Shown: positions 9,117 through 17,972, counted from the stretch's first letter. The stretch: 56,963 nucleotides of DNA from Pirellulales bacterium (GCA_016936015.1 JAFGPV010000203.1:1-56963); one strand, 5' to 3'. The notes: generated from the letters alone by a model not told the origin. Translations and numbers: made by a program.

Positions 9117-10562
9117 ATGTGTCAGGAGCATGGGTTTGGTTGTTGCCACGCGTTGCACCGCCGCGATTTCATGTCGGCGATGGGTTTGTCGGCCTTGGCG
9201 GTGAACCCCGGTTTTTTGAGCTTCACCTCGTTGGCGGCGGCGGAAACGGCTTCGCCGCCCGCCCCGCCGCGGGTCCGGGCCGTCTTTCTCCGGCCCAATC
9301 AGGATCGGTATTGGATGGGCTGGCCCGGCGCGGCCTACCATCCCCGGGAGCGTGAGGCGGAACTCATCAAGATCATGACCGACGCCGCCAAAAATCTGGG
9401 AATTGATCTGCAAGTGACCGCCAAGCCGATCCCCGACCGCAACGGCGTTAAAAAATTGTTGGCCGAATGTAAGCAGTCGCCGCCCGACGGAATCCTCGTC
9501 ACCGTCGGCAGCCTGGGACCCGATTATTGGCCCGAGGCGAATTACTTTGTCGCCGAAAAGGGCGATCTGCCGGCCGTCGTTTTCAGTCCCATGGGCACGT
9601 CCTTCACCGGCCATCTGCAAAAGACGCGCTCCGCCAAGCGGACCTTCGTGGCCGCCACCCAGGACATCGATTGGCTTCGCACCGCCTTGCGGATGTTCCA
9701 CACGATGCACGCGATGAAAAACACCCGGTTGTGCATCATCAACGGCGACAAGACCGAGGACCGCGTCCTCGACCTGCTGGGCACCACGCTGCACTTCATC
9801 CCCTTGAAGCGCTGGGCCGAGGAACTTTCCAGGACGGAAACCACCGCCGAGGTCCGCGCCATGGCCGACGCCTTGAAAAAACAGGCCAAAAAGATCGTCG
9901 AGCCGAAGCCGCAAGATATCACCAACGCCGCCAAGAATTACTTCGTGGCGAAAAAGATCCTGGCCGCGGAGAACTGCCACGGGATCTCCCTGAATTGCCT
10001 GGGCCTGGTCTCCGATCGGTTGATCCCCTGTCCGCCCTGCATGGCCTGGCAGATGCTCAACGACGAAGGTTCCGTCGGCTGTTGCGAATGCGATCTGAAC
10101 GCCGTGATCACGCTCCGGCTGTGCAGTCTGCTGTTGGGTCGGCCGGGTTTCCAGCAGGATCCCGCTCCCAACACGGTGCAAAACACCTTCATGGGCGCCC
10201 ACTGCAGCGCGCCCACCCGGCTCCGCGGCTTCGATCAGCCCCCCGAGCCGCAGATTCTCCGCAGCCACAGCGAGTCGGACATCGGCGTTTCGCCGCAGGT
10301 CCTCTGGCCGATCGGCGAGCCGGTCACGGTCATGCAGTTCGAAGGACCTACGAAGATGATCCTCGGCACGGGCAAGGTCCTGGCCAACATCGACACCCCG
10401 CCGGCCGGCGGCTGCCGCACCTCGGTCGAACTGGCCTTGGACGGCGTGGCCGACACCCGCGATTGCAAAGGCTTCCACCAGTTGTTTGTCCTCGGCAAAC
10501 ACGACCACTTGTTGAAGGCCTACTGCCAACTGGCCGGCATCGAAGTGGTCCCCCTGGCCTGA
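9117..10562 (+). CDS. Tat-exported L-fucose-isomerase-like protein
   Basis: 481 residues, starting at an ATG preceded by GGAGGTG. The N-terminus has a twin-arginine motif (HRRDFMSAMGLSALA, about residues 14-28) followed by a hydrophobic stretch ending AAA, so export in folded form is expected. The remainder follows the L-fucose/L-arabinose isomerase-like fold: an N-terminal Rossmann half (VRAVFLRPNQDRYW), then a C-terminal half with Cys-rich SDRLIPCPPCMAWQ and GSVGCCECDLNAVITL. Planctomycetes carry many such secreted fucose-isomerase-like proteins, perhaps for sugar breakdown. No activity can be claimed because the metal ligands of true FucI are not evident. Confidence 0.7.
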   Translation: MCQEHGFGCCHALHRRDFMSAMGLSALAVNPGFLSFTSLAAAETASPPAPPRVRAVFLRPNQDRYWMGWPGAAYHPREREAELIKIMTDAAKNLGIDLQVTAKPIPDRNGVKKLLAECKQSPPDGILVTVGSLGPDYWPEANYFVAEKGDLPAVVFSPMGTSFTGHLQKTRSAKRTFVAATQDIDWLRTALRMFHTMHAMKNTRLCIINGDKTEDRVLDLLGTTLHFIPLKRWAEELSRTETTAEVRAMADALKKQAKKIVEPKPQDITNAAKNYFVAKKILAAENCHGISLNCLGLVSDRLIPCPPCMAWQMLNDEGSVGCCECDLNAVITLRLCSLLLGRPGFQQDPAPNTVQNTFMGAHCSAPTRLRGFDQPPEPQILRSHSESDIGVSPQVLWPIGEPVTVMQFEGPTKMILGTGKVLANIDTPPAGGCRTSVELALDGVADTRDCKGFHQLFVLGKHDHLLKAYCQLAGIEVVPLA

Positions 10563-10570
10563 ACAAAGCG

Positions 10571-11851
10571 CTATACGCTCTCGCCCGCCAGCCGGCCGGT
10601 GCTGAAGGCGGCTTGAAAGTTATAGCCGCCGATCGGACCGTCCAGGTCGAGCAGTTCGCCGGCGAGATACAAATTCGGTGCAACCCGGCTTTGCATCGTC
10701 CGCCCGTCCACTTCCTCCAGCGTAACCCCGCCGGCGGTCACCTCGGCCTTCCGGAATCCCATCGTGCCCGCCACGGGCACGTCAAAACGCTTGATCCGCC
10801 GGGCCATTTGGCGGCGATCCCGTTTGGAAAACTCGGCCGCCGTCAGATCTCCCGGCAGTCCCGACTGCGCGACGATCGCCTCCGCCAACCGCCGAGGCAG
10901 GCGCGAATCCACCAGCCCGGCCACCTGCCGCCGCCCGGTCGTGGCGGACGCATCGGCCCAGGAGTCCAGGATTTCTTCTTCCGTCAGTTCCGGCAGGAGA
11001 TCGCAACGCAACAGGAGGTCGCTCGGCTGCTCGTGGCCGCTGACCTCCCGGCTCACGTCCAGCACCGCCGGACCCGACACGCCGAAATGCGTAAACAACA
11101 GCGCTCCCCGACTTTTTAACCTTTTCCTCCCCTCTCCCGTTCCGGGAGAGGGGCTGGGGGTGAGGGCGGTTCGATCGGGACCATTCGTTTCTATCACCTC
11201 GATCACCGCGTCCGTCACCGAAACGCCCTGCAATGCAGTTACCCACTCCGCGTGCGAAGTGATGGGCGTCAAGGCGGGACGCGGCGGGACGATTGTGTGT
11301 CCCAACGCGGCGGCGAAACGGTAGCCGTCGCCGATGGTGCCACAGGCCGGGTAGGACTTTCCGCCCGTGGCCAGGAGGACTTTTTCGGCCGAGATCGTCC
11401 GCCGCGGGGTAGTCAACCGGTATCGGCCGTCTTCCCGCGCCAGGTCCAGCAGCGGCTCGGCCAGGGCCAACTCGACGCCGCTCCGCTTGGCGCGGCGGAC
11501 CAACGCGGCCAGCACGTCGGAGGCCCGATCGCTTGCCGGAAACACCTTCCCGCCCGGCTCGATCTTCGTCGGCGCCCCTTCCGCCGTAAACAGATCGATC
11601 ATCTCCTGCGGTCCCAGGGCGGCCAACGCCGACCGGAGGAACCGCCCCGCCGGACCGAACGCCTCGGCGATTCCCCGCGCATCGGTCGCGTGCGTCAGGT
11701 TGCAGCGCGTCCCGCCCGAGAGCAGAATCTTGATCCCCGGCCGCCGGTTCTTCTCCAGCAGCACCACCCTCCGCCCGCGCGCGGCTGCCCGCTCCGCCCC
11801 CATCAATCCCGCCGGTCCCCCGCCGATGACTGCTACGTCGTAGTTTTCCAT
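10571..11851 (-). CDS. HI0933-family NAD(P)/FAD-dependent oxidoreductase (with in-frame repeat insertion)
   Basis: 426 residues of the HI0933/YhiN flavoprotein family. The start is the FAD-binding VAVIGGGPAGLMGAERAA. Family signatures follow (GIKILLSGGTRCNLTHA, LLATGGKSYPACGTIGDGY, LLFTHFGVSGPAVLDVSRE), and the C-terminus is the typical NLYLAGELLDLDGPIGGYNFQ-like ending. Members are flavoproteins of unclear substrate. Odd feature: residues about 228-241 (LTPSPSPGTGEG) are encoded by a palindromic element at 11129-11168 whose 11-bp stem CCCCTCTCCCG also occurs in otsB and at 17.24 kb. The element falls between two conserved blocks and keeps the frame, so the protein is probably functional with an extra loop. 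Confidence 0.9.
   Translation of the reverse strand: MENYDVAVIGGGPAGLMGAERAAARGRRVVLLEKNRRPGIKILLSGGTRCNLTHATDARGIAEAFGPAGRFLRSALAALGPQEMIDLFTAEGAPTKIEPGGKVFPASDRASDVLAALVRRAKRSGVELALAEPLLDLAREDGRYRLTTPRRTISAEKVLLATGGKSYPACGTIGDGYRFAAALGHTIVPPRPALTPITSHAEWVTALQGVSVTDAVIEVIETNGPDRTALTPSPSPGTGEGRKRLKSRGALLFTHFGVSGPAVLDVSREVSGHEQPSDLLLRCDLLPELTEEEILDSWADASATTGRRQVAGLVDSRLPRRLAEAIVAQSGLPGDLTAAEFSKRDRRQMARRIKRFDVPVAGTMGFRKAEVTAGGVTLEEVDGRTMQSRVAPNLYLAGELLDLDGPIGGYNFQAAFSTGRLAGESV
11129..11168. repeat. Family E palindromic element inside a coding region
   Basis: A perfect 11-bp stem (CCCCTCTCCCG at 11129-11139, CGGGAGAGGGG at 11143-11153) with a 3-base loop is followed by CTGGGGGTGAGGG. The same element, in the opposite orientation relative to + strand, sits in otsB (21251-21291). 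A diverged pair lies in the spacer at 17237-17336. The insertion keeps the reading frame of the flavoprotein gene. Confidence 0.85.
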
Positions 11852-11914
11852 GGAATCGAATTATAAATGACTTTTGGATTTCGAGGGGCCTTTTAATCGT
11901 CGCGTCGTTTTTGA

Positions 11915-12457
11915 TCAACAGGGGTGGGAAACGGGCAATTTCGAGGTGGAGGAACCGTTATTTGGGGGGTGAGGCGGGGCGTTGGAACGGAGGAAGCGGG
12001 GGTCGAGACGCACACTGAGTTGGCGCAGGATGCCGCCGCCCGTAAGCGGAGCGCCTTGGGAACGCAGTCTGGCGCGCCACCGCCGCCAGCCGCGGACGGC
12101 ATAGCCGCGGAGTTGCAGACCGACTTGGAGGAGTTGGATCCGGAAGCGGGCTTGATGGCGGCGCATATATTTTTGGAAGACACGTTGGGCATTGCGGAAC
12201 ATACGTTGAGTTTTCGTCGTTTTTTGGATTTTTTCCAACAGGCGGCGGGCTTGCCGGACGAGGCGACTGGATTTTCCCAGGTAGAGGGAGCATTGGCGGC
12301 CTTCGGCACGGTAGGCCAGCCGATAGTAAGGGCCGAGTTTGCGGCCGTTGTAGGTCCGCCAGGAGGCGACGATGGCTCCCTGACGGGCCAAAACCTGACG
12401 GAGGGCGCGAATGGTTTGCAAGGGAGAGCGGGGCAGGGGGGCGGTGGAGGGGGTCAT
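11915..12457 (-). CDS. DUF6788-like small basic protein
   Basis: 180 residues, very rich in Arg/Gln. The recognisable part is GRKLGPYYRLAYRAEGRQCSLYLG-type sequence at about residues 39-62, the 'gkkhGPYyyl..r..gk.rs.YlG' pattern of DUF6788-like proteins that often accompany mobile elements or sit as orphans. The C-terminal half (KYMRRHQARFRIQLL...) is helical and basic. No function is known. It follows the flavoprotein on the same strand after 64 bases (reading the minus strand, it is upstream of it). The exact start is uncertain. Confidence 0.55.
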   Translation of the reverse strand: MTPSTAPLPRSPLQTIRALRQVLARQGAIVASWRTYNGRKLGPYYRLAYRAEGRQCSLYLGKSSRLVRQARRLLEKIQKTTKTQRMFRNAQRVFQKYMRRHQARFRIQLLQVGLQLRGYAVRGWRRWRARLRSQGAPLTGGGILRQLSVRLDPRFLRSNAPPHPPNNGSSTSKLPVSHPC

Positions 12458-12560
12458 GGGAAAGGTTCCTTATAGTGAACTAATGTATCGTTTATGAAGA
12501 TACCCGATCCCCTGGCCCAATTTCAAGAGGATTTTCAGAAAAAATCCCTCATCCCTTTCC

Positions 12561-13676
12561 TCACCCCGCCTCGCGGCGTTCGACTTCTTCGTCGGCGGTG
12601 TAGCGGAAGTGGGGGGCGGGGATGATGTGGCGGCGGTGGACGGCCAGCGGGCCGACGGGGCCTTCGAGCGTAGAATCCCAATTGTGGGTTTGGATGCGGT
12701 CCAGAATTTCCTCCGCCAGCGTCACGGCGTCCCGGCCCATCTCGCCGGAGACACGCGGCTGCCGGCCGGTGCGGATCGCCTCGACGAAGTCCTGAAGTTC
12801 CAGGGCGATCGCGTCCACGGCCTCGAATTGCAGCATTTCACGGGGGAGGTGCTCTTCGGCGAAGTGCTGCCGGTAATACTCGGTCCTTTCGGGAGAAAGC
12901 TGATCGACGTCGAACTCGCGGTTTTTCAAGGTTTGGCTGGGGCGGATCAACGTCGTGGTCCGGGCGGCGAAATCGACGGAGGCGAAACCCTCCAGCGACC
13001 AGAGGTTCATCCGCCGCGTGTTTTCGTAGCTCACCCGGGAGGCCGACAAGGTCGCCACGCAGCCGCAGTCGAAGGTGATCCGGGCGTTGGCCACGTCCTC
13101 GCGGCCCCCGAGCACCGAAAGGCCCAGGGCGTCGATCCGCCGCGCCCGGCTTTTGACCAGCGAGAGCACCAGGTCGATGTCGTGGATCATCAGGTCCAGC
13201 ACCACGCCCACGTCGGTCGAGCGGAAGGTGAAGCCGCCCGCTCGGACGGCCTCGATGTACTTGGGGGCGGCGATCTGCTGGGCGGCGGCGCAAAAGGCGG
13301 GATTGAACCGCTCGACGTGCCCGACTTGCAGCACCCGCTGCCTGCGCCGGGCGAGATCAACCAGGGCGTCGGCGTCTTCGGAATCGTGGCAGAGCGGCTT
13401 TTCGACCAGCAGGTGGACGCCGTCCTCGAGCAGTTCCTTTGCCAGGCTGTAGTGGGCCACCGTAGGCGTGGCGATCACGGCGGCGTCGATCCGCCCCCGC
13501 AGGCAACGGTGTTCCGCTGAGGCCTCGCAATCGCACTCCGCCGCCACGCGATGGCGGTGGGGCGCAAAGGGGTCCACCACGGCCGTCAGTTCCACGTCGG
13601 GCCGCTCCGCGAGCTTCTGCGCGTGAAATCCCCCCAGGCGTCCCGCTCCGATGACGGCGATGCGAAGCTTGCTCAT
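12561..13676 (-). CDS. Gfo/Idh/MocA-family oxidoreductase of the lipid A block
   Basis: 371 residues. The N-terminal NAD(P) Rossmann motif is RIAVIGAGRLGGFHAQKLAE. The family EKP motif occurs as LLVEKPLCHDSEDADALVDLA, and the domain-2 region contains DVGVVLDLMIHDIDLVLSLVKS, including the conserved Asp/His pair. In Pirellulae a gene of this type commonly follows lpxA and lpxC, so a role in supplying or modifying a sugar nucleotide for lipid A or O-glycan is suggested by position only. The start at 13676 is chosen for the MSKLRIAVIG opening; the longer frame to 13718 is unlikely. It is last in the minus-strand ompH-lpxC-lpxA series, 67 bases after lpxA. Confidence 0.88.
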   Translation of the reverse strand: MSKLRIAVIGAGRLGGFHAQKLAERPDVELTAVVDPFAPHRHRVAAECDCEASAEHRCLRGRIDAAVIATPTVAHYSLAKELLEDGVHLLVEKPLCHDSEDADALVDLARRRQRVLQVGHVERFNPAFCAAAQQIAAPKYIEAVRAGGFTFRSTDVGVVLDLMIHDIDLVLSLVKSRARRIDALGLSVLGGREDVANARITFDCGCVATLSASRVSYENTRRMNLWSLEGFASVDFAARTTTLIRPSQTLKNREFDVDQLSPERTEYYRQHFAEEHLPREMLQFEAVDAIALELQDFVEAIRTGRQPRVSGEMGRDAVTLAEEILDRIQTHNWDSTLEGPVGPLAVHRRHIIPAPHFRYTADEEVERREAG

Positions 13677-13743
13677 GGGTAGGGGATAGGAAATAGGGGA
13701 TGGGGAATGGTGAATCAATAATCTATGCCCTCTCCCCTCGTCC

Positions 13744-14550
13744 CTACGCGGCCAGCCGGCGTTCGCGGCCGCGGCCGTGAACTCCTTCGTGCTGTCCCTG
13801 GATGAAACTCAGCAGGTGGTTGACCTGGGGCACGAGGTGGCCGTTGGCGCGGAGGATTTCCCAGGCGTTGTCCAGGCCGACTTTTTGGCGGTAGATCAGT
13901 TTATGGGCTTCGGCCAGGGCCTGGATGACGATTGGGGGAAAGTCGTTGCGCTTCAGACCGACGGCGTTGACGCACCGCGGTTTGGCGGGATAACCCTCGA
14001 CGAGCATGAAGGGAGGAACGTCGTGCCGGACGGCGCTGCAGCCGGCCACGAAACTGAAACTCCCGATGGTGGCAAAATGGTGAACGGCCACTTGACCCGA
14101 CAGCGAGGCGTGGTCGTGCACGTGGACGTGTCCCGCCAGGAGCGTGTTGTTGGCGATGATGATCTGGTCGCCGAGCACGCAGTCGTGGGCCACGTGGCAG
14201 CAGGCCATGAGGAAATTACGGTTGCCGACGCGGGTGACGCCTTCCTCTTTTTCCGAGGCCCGATTGATGGTCACGTTTTCGCGGATGATGTTCTCGTCGC
14301 CGATGATGACTTGCGTGTCCCGGCCGCGGTACGTAACGTCCTGGGGGGCGCCGCCAAGGACCACGCCGGGATAAACGTGGTTCGACCGGCCCAGCGTGAC
14401 CCGGCCCATGATCGTGACGTTGTTTTCCAGCCGGGTTCCCCGGCCGATGCGGACAAGCGGTCCCACCAGACAAAACGGTCCGATTTCCACGTCGTGGTCG
14501 ATTTCCGCCTGGGGATCAACCATCGCCAGTTGTGATATGCAGGTCGCCAT
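13744..14550 (-). CDS. lpxA: Acyl-ACP--UDP-N-acetylglucosamine O-acyltransferase
   Basis: LpxA starts lipid A synthesis by moving a beta-hydroxyacyl chain from ACP to UDP-GlcNAc in the cytoplasm. The 268-residue product shows left-handed beta-helix hexapeptide repeats from residue 10 (HDVEIGPFCLVGPLVRIGRG) and the catalytic-His neighbourhood FLMACCHVAHDCVLGDQIII. The C-terminal helical domain (LKRNDFPPIVIQALAEAHKL) is typical of LpxA rather than LpxD. Length matches the family (about 260). It lies between lpxC (upstream) and the Gfo/Idh gene; an inverted repeat occupies the lpxC-lpxA gap. Confidence 0.94.
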   Translation of the reverse strand: MATCISQLAMVDPQAEIDHDVEIGPFCLVGPLVRIGRGTRLENNVTIMGRVTLGRSNHVYPGVVLGGAPQDVTYRGRDTQVIIGDENIIRENVTINRASEKEEGVTRVGNRNFLMACCHVAHDCVLGDQIIIANNTLLAGHVHVHDHASLSGQVAVHHFATIGSFSFVAGCSAVRHDVPPFMLVEGYPAKPRCVNAVGLKRNDFPPIVIQALAEAHKLIYRQKVGLDNAWEILRANGHLVPQVNHLLSFIQGQHEGVHGRGRERRLAA

Positions 14551-14582
14551 GCGTTGGCTCCGCGGGTGTCATTTCTGTTATT

Positions 14583-14650
14583 CGTTGGTCGTTAGCCGTT
14601 GGTCGTTGGTCGTTCTTGTCACTCGACCAACGACCGACGACCAACGACCT
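14583..14650. repeat. Inverted repeat built of GTTGGTC 7-mers
   Basis: The left half contains repeated (G)TTGGTCG units; the right half (from 14624) contains the reverse-complement GACCAACGACC units, with a short spacer TTGTCACTC. It can form a long, slightly imperfect hairpin between lpxC and lpxA and may attenuate or process the transcript. It belongs to the same style of 7-8-mer inverted tandem repeat as those at 2.05, 32.54 and 37.8 kb, but with a different unit. Confidence 0.85.
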
Positions 14651-14680
14651 GCCGTTTTGCTGTAACGGCCCTACGTTGTC

Positions 14681-15565
14681 TCAGGCGCACCGTCGGAGCG
14701 GATCGGCCGGGTGTTGTTCCTCCACGGCCAGAAGCCGTCGGACCAGTTCTGCGTTGAGCCGATGTCCGCTGCGGAAGGCGACAAAGCGGCCGATCAAATC
14801 GCAGCCGGCCAGGGCCAGGTCGCCCACCATGTCCACCATCTTGTGACGGACGCACTCATCCGGAAAACGCAGGGGATTGTCGATCGGCCCTTGAGGACCG
14901 AAGACCAGGAGGTCCTGGTGGGTCACGTGCCGACCCAATCCTTGGGCCTGGAGCGCCAGGGCTTCGGCTTCGAGGAGAAAGGTACGGCTGGGAGCCAGCG
15001 AGCGACAAAAGTATCGCGGCGAGAGGGTGATCTCCAACGATTGCCGCCCGATCGGATTGCCGCTGCCATAGTCCAACTCGTAAGCGAGGACCATTTTGCC
15101 CGAGTTTTCGGGCCGGGCTTCGACCCAGCTTTCTCTGTTCCCGCAACGGACCACGCGGCGGACGACCCTTTGTGGCCGCGGCGCGTCCTGTTCGGCCCGA
15201 CCTGCCGCCGTCAGCGTCTCGACCAGGGGCAGACAAGAACCGTCGGCGGCGGGCATCTCCGGCGCATCGGACCAGATCTCACAGTTGTCGATCTGCATGC
15301 CCGCCAACGCCGCCATTACGTGCTCGACCATCTCCACACAGGCTCCGCCCCGGAAAAGGACGGTTCGCAGCGGAGTCTCGGTGCGATAGTCGGCGGTGGC
15401 GGGAATCCGCGGCTGACCGGGCAGATCGCGGCGGACAAATACGATTCCGGTGTCGGCCGGAGCGGGCCGAAACTCCAGTCGCACCGCCGCTCCGCTCCAA
15501 TATCCTTTGCCGCGGAACTCCGCCGGAGCAGACAGCGTTTGTTGCTTGCGCTGAGAAGATGACAT
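14681..15565 (-). CDS. lpxC: UDP-3-O-acyl-N-acetylglucosamine deacetylase
   Basis: LpxC is the zinc amidase catalysing the committed step of lipid A synthesis. The 294-residue product has the first zinc-His motif in VEMVEHVMAALAGMQIDNCE, the second zinc site HKMVDMVGDLALAG (HKxxD), and the substrate-passage segments expected between them. It lacks the fused FabZ dehydratase domain found in some LpxC proteins (length is the single-domain size). It lies 99 bases downstream of ompH on the same strand. Confidence 0.94.
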   Translation of the reverse strand: MSSSQRKQQTLSAPAEFRGKGYWSGAAVRLEFRPAPADTGIVFVRRDLPGQPRIPATADYRTETPLRTVLFRGGACVEMVEHVMAALAGMQIDNCEIWSDAPEMPAADGSCLPLVETLTAAGRAEQDAPRPQRVVRRVVRCGNRESWVEARPENSGKMVLAYELDYGSGNPIGRQSLEITLSPRYFCRSLAPSRTFLLEAEALALQAQGLGRHVTHQDLLVFGPQGPIDNPLRFPDECVRHKMVDMVGDLALAGCDLIGRFVAFRSGHRLNAELVRRLLAVEEQHPADPLRRCA

Positions 15566-15664
15566 TCGCGACAGCCTATCGTCCGTGACAGGGGTGAATG
15601 AAAAGTAAGGCCCGACCGGGCCCCGCCGTCCGTGGCGGTCCCCGGCGCCTTCCGTGTACCGCGC

Positions 15665-16360
15665 TTACTTGAAGGGAATGCTGTTCGGTCCGGCCGGCGG
15701 CCGGCCGATGGTGTTGTTGGCCGGCGCCGGATTACCCCGGTTTAGTATGGACAAAATGTAATCCGTGATGTCCAATCCCCGGTTGTACCAGACCACCGGG
15801 CGGTTGATCCAGATTCCGATGCTCTCGGGATTGTTGACGTCGACCGGCTCGCCGCTGAACCGCAAGACCATGTCGATGGACTGATTCTGGCAGTAATAGT
15901 CCAAGACCTTCTCGATTTCCAGGTAAACATCGTGATAGATTTTCGCCTCGCGCTGCATGAACTCTTTCCGCTGCATGTTGACGTCGATCGAGAGTTTGGC
16001 GCGCTTGTTGGCGATGACTTCCTCCAGCTCTTTGTACTTGGCGCTGCCGACCTTATACGACTGCAGCTCCTCGATCTCTTTCTGGATCGCGTTGTTCCGC
16101 TCTCTCACCCGGGCCTCGGCCTGACTGGCGTCCTGCTTCATCTGGTCGATCAGGGCCTGGAAGCGGTAGTGTTTCTTGAAGATGCGGCTGACGTCGATCA
16201 GCGCCAACCGCGGCCCCATCGAAGCTGCAGAAGCCGGGGCCGCTACGGGAACCGTGGAGGGATTCCCGGGCGGTCGGTTAACGGGAGCCTGGGAAAAAAC
16301 AGGCCCTCCCCAGAGCAGTAAACCGGCGGCCGTGACGGCCAAAAGATGGGTCTTTCTCAC
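15665..16360 (-). CDS. OmpH/Skp-family periplasmic chaperone
   Basis: A 231-residue exported protein with signal peptide MRKTHLLAVTAAGLLLWGG and a long charged coiled coil (about residues 60-165; for example IDQMKQDASQAEARVRERN and EIEELQSYKVGSAKYKELEE), as in Skp/OmpH chaperones that carry outer-membrane proteins across the periplasm. The C-terminal 60 residues are Pro/Asn-rich. First gene of the minus-strand lipid A block, which is the usual position of ompH/skp in planctomycetes and proteobacteria. Confidence 0.88.
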   Translation of the reverse strand: MRKTHLLAVTAAGLLLWGGPVFSQAPVNRPPGNPSTVPVAAPASAASMGPRLALIDVSRIFKKHYRFQALIDQMKQDASQAEARVRERNNAIQKEIEELQSYKVGSAKYKELEEVIANKRAKLSIDVNMQRKEFMQREAKIYHDVYLEIEKVLDYYCQNQSIDMVLRFSGEPVDVNNPESIGIWINRPVVWYNRGLDITDYILSILNRGNPAPANNTIGRPPAGPNSIPFK

Positions 16361-16741
16361 TTCAGCACTCCTTGCTGTTGCGTCGGTCGTCCATGACCTG
16401 GAGTCTTCCCCTGCCAGACAGCGTACCGACTGGATCGTTCAAGAAATTGAATCGGGCATCCATTCCTCCCTGGATTCCGCTAAGTCCTACGCTAACACCG
16501 ACCGGCTTGTTCGGACCGCGAAAACCGTCTATCAGGAAGGCGGTATTCTGCCGACAAGAGCAGATTGCGTAAAGAGCAGAAAATCAGAGATCCGCCGAAT
16601 ACGCTAACCTCTTGCCGCTCCGAGAGTTATTGAAGAGAATCGCAACTGGGGATCCGGCAGGGGAGATGGGGGAAAAACCGGGAAAACGGATTTTTCGTCT
16701 CTCCAATCCCCCTGTCGCCAACCCCAAGCCATCCTTTTCCC
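16361..16741. other. Intergenic region, nothing recognised
   Basis: Between bS18 and ompH (both minus strand) I see no convincing gene, repeat or RNA. It presumably holds the promoter of the ompH-lpx block. Base composition is intermediate. Confidence 0.5.
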
Positions 16742-17017
16742 CTACTCGCCCACGTACGGAATCAGCGCCATGAATCGGGCGCGTTTGATCGCCTTGGTCA
16801 CGGCATGTTGGCTGATGGCCGTGCAACCGCTCTTTCGCCGGCTGATGATTTTCCCCTGCCGATTGGTCAGTTTTTTCAGCAGTTCGACGTCTTTGTAATC
16901 GACGTACATCGGGTGCGGCCGCTCGCCTGCGACGAAAATAGGGTCTTTCTTTTTGACTTTTATCTTCTGTTTTGCCCGTCGTTTGCTGATCTTGTTGACT
17001 TGGAGTTTTCGAGGCAT
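16742..17017 (-). CDS. rpsR: Small ribosomal subunit protein bS18
   Basis: 91 residues. The core VDYKDVELLKKLTNRQGKI followed by ISRRKSGCTAISQHAVTKAI and KRARFMALIPYV is the diagnostic bS18 sequence. The N-terminus is longer and more basic than in E. coli (KLQVNKISKRRAKQKIKVKK), with two added positively charged stretches. The ATG is preceded by GAGGAAG. The gene stands alone instead of in the common rpsF-ssb-rpsR-rplI operon, so either the operon is broken up in this lineage or this is a second copy. Confidence 0.95.
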   Translation of the reverse strand: MPRKLQVNKISKRRAKQKIKVKKKDPIFVAGERPHPMYVDYKDVELLKKLTNRQGKIISRRKSGCTAISQHAVTKAIKRARFMALIPYVGE

Positions 17018-17236
17018 GAAGTCTTCCTCTTTTAAAAAGGGCGGGCAACTCGCGCCCGCCTCAATCGAATCAGAAAATTGGATGTATCAGACGCTCCCGC
17101 TCTGATTAATAGGCAGTGTATCTGGACGTATCGTAAATATACAGAATCCTTTAATTTAAGGAAATACTACCGAAAAACAAGAGCCGCATGAAAAAAATGG
17201 GCTTTTTCAGTCGTTTTCCGAAGATAATGGGGCAAA

Positions 17237-17336
17237 ATGCCGCTCATTCCCCTCTCCCACTGGGAGAGGGGCAGGGGGGAGGGCCGCTGGCCACAAGAAA
17301 AACTCACCCTAACCCTCTCCCGGAGGGAGAGGGCAC
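17237..17336. repeat. Family E palindromes, intergenic pair
   Basis: Two hairpins: CCCCTCTCCC-A-CTGGGAGAGGGG (about 17241-17266) and CCCTCTCCC-GGA-GGGAGAGGG (about 17312-17334), with CACCCTAAC between them. They are relatives of the elements inside the flavoprotein gene (11129) and otsB (21251). They lie beside the 3' end of the hibernation-factor gene and may terminate transcription. Confidence 0.8.
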
Positions 17337-17349
17337 TTTGGGGAAACCT

Positions 17350-17676
17350 CTACGTCTTTCCAGTCGGTTTTTTTTCCCGGCGTTTCTCCACCTCCCGGCC
17401 CACGACCTGGCGGAGCCGGTCGGCTACCCGGTTGATAGCGACGGTGAAATCCACGTCGATATCTTCCACCTTGATCGTCTTGCCATGTTTGATGCCCACC
17501 AGAACCCGGCAGCACTTGTCTACGCCTCCCCGAGGACCGTTGACGTCCTCCAAATGGACGGCGACGCCGGAAATCCAGGATTCAAATTGTCCTAGCGCAA
17601 AATCCATCTGCCGCTGGATATGCTCCTGGATCTGATCGCCGACCCGTAAATGTTGTCCGTGAATTTCTAGCTGCAT
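17350..17676 (-). CDS. HPF/RaiA-family ribosome hibernation factor (short type)
   Basis: 108 residues. The start MQLEIHGQHLRVGDQIQEHIQ and the strand pattern (GVAVHLEDVNGPRGGVDKCCRVLVGI) fit the beta-alpha-beta-beta-beta-alpha HPF/YfiA fold. The C-terminal Arg/Lys-rich tail (VVGREVEKRREKKPTGK) would contact rRNA. It lacks the C-terminal dimerisation domain of long HPF. Such proteins bind the 30S decoding region and silence ribosomes in stationary phase. Being next to bS18 is a ribosome-themed grouping but not clearly an operon, since 332 bases separate them. Confidence 0.82.
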   Translation of the reverse strand: MQLEIHGQHLRVGDQIQEHIQRQMDFALGQFESWISGVAVHLEDVNGPRGGVDKCCRVLVGIKHGKTIKVEDIDVDFTVAINRVADRLRQVVGREVEKRREKKPTGKT

Positions 17677-17941
17677 GGAATTTCCTCGACGTTAGGTACG
17701 TTCTTAGGGGGGAAGTTTGCTGGTTTTCGCGCCGAACTGAAGAAGTTCGGGGACGTCCATTAATTCAGGGGGTGTGGAAGAACCACAAGAAATTAAAGCT
17801 CCTCTTCTCTAAATTTTACGCTCTCAACGGATAATTTCACCTTAAATTTTGGCATTTTTCTATTAATGTCCCTCCCAAAGCCCTCACCTTATCTCTGATC
17901 AGTCTATTCCCATCATACCACTGATACATAGGGTATTGTTG

Positions 17942-17972
17942 ATAAGTTTGGCTTATGATAAGGTGGCCTTAT
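17942..17972. promoter_or_regulatory. Candidate LysR-type operator pair over the start codon
   Basis: Two palindromes stand side by side: ATAAG-N5-CTTAT at 17942-17956 and ATAAGG-N3-CCTTAT at 17958-17972, with centres 16 bases apart. Both fit the LysR-type ATA-N9-TAT/T-N11-A pattern. The second overlaps the ATG (17971) of the LysR gene, which suggests autorepression. No promoter hexamers were assigned. The remaining 17677-17941 spacer shows no gene. Confidence 0.55.

Noticed and set aside
9527-11119. Large overlapping reading frame across the fucose-isomerase-like gene
   Set aside because: Arg/His/Pro-rich composition typical of a GC-rich shadow frame; it runs into the opposite-strand flavoprotein gene.
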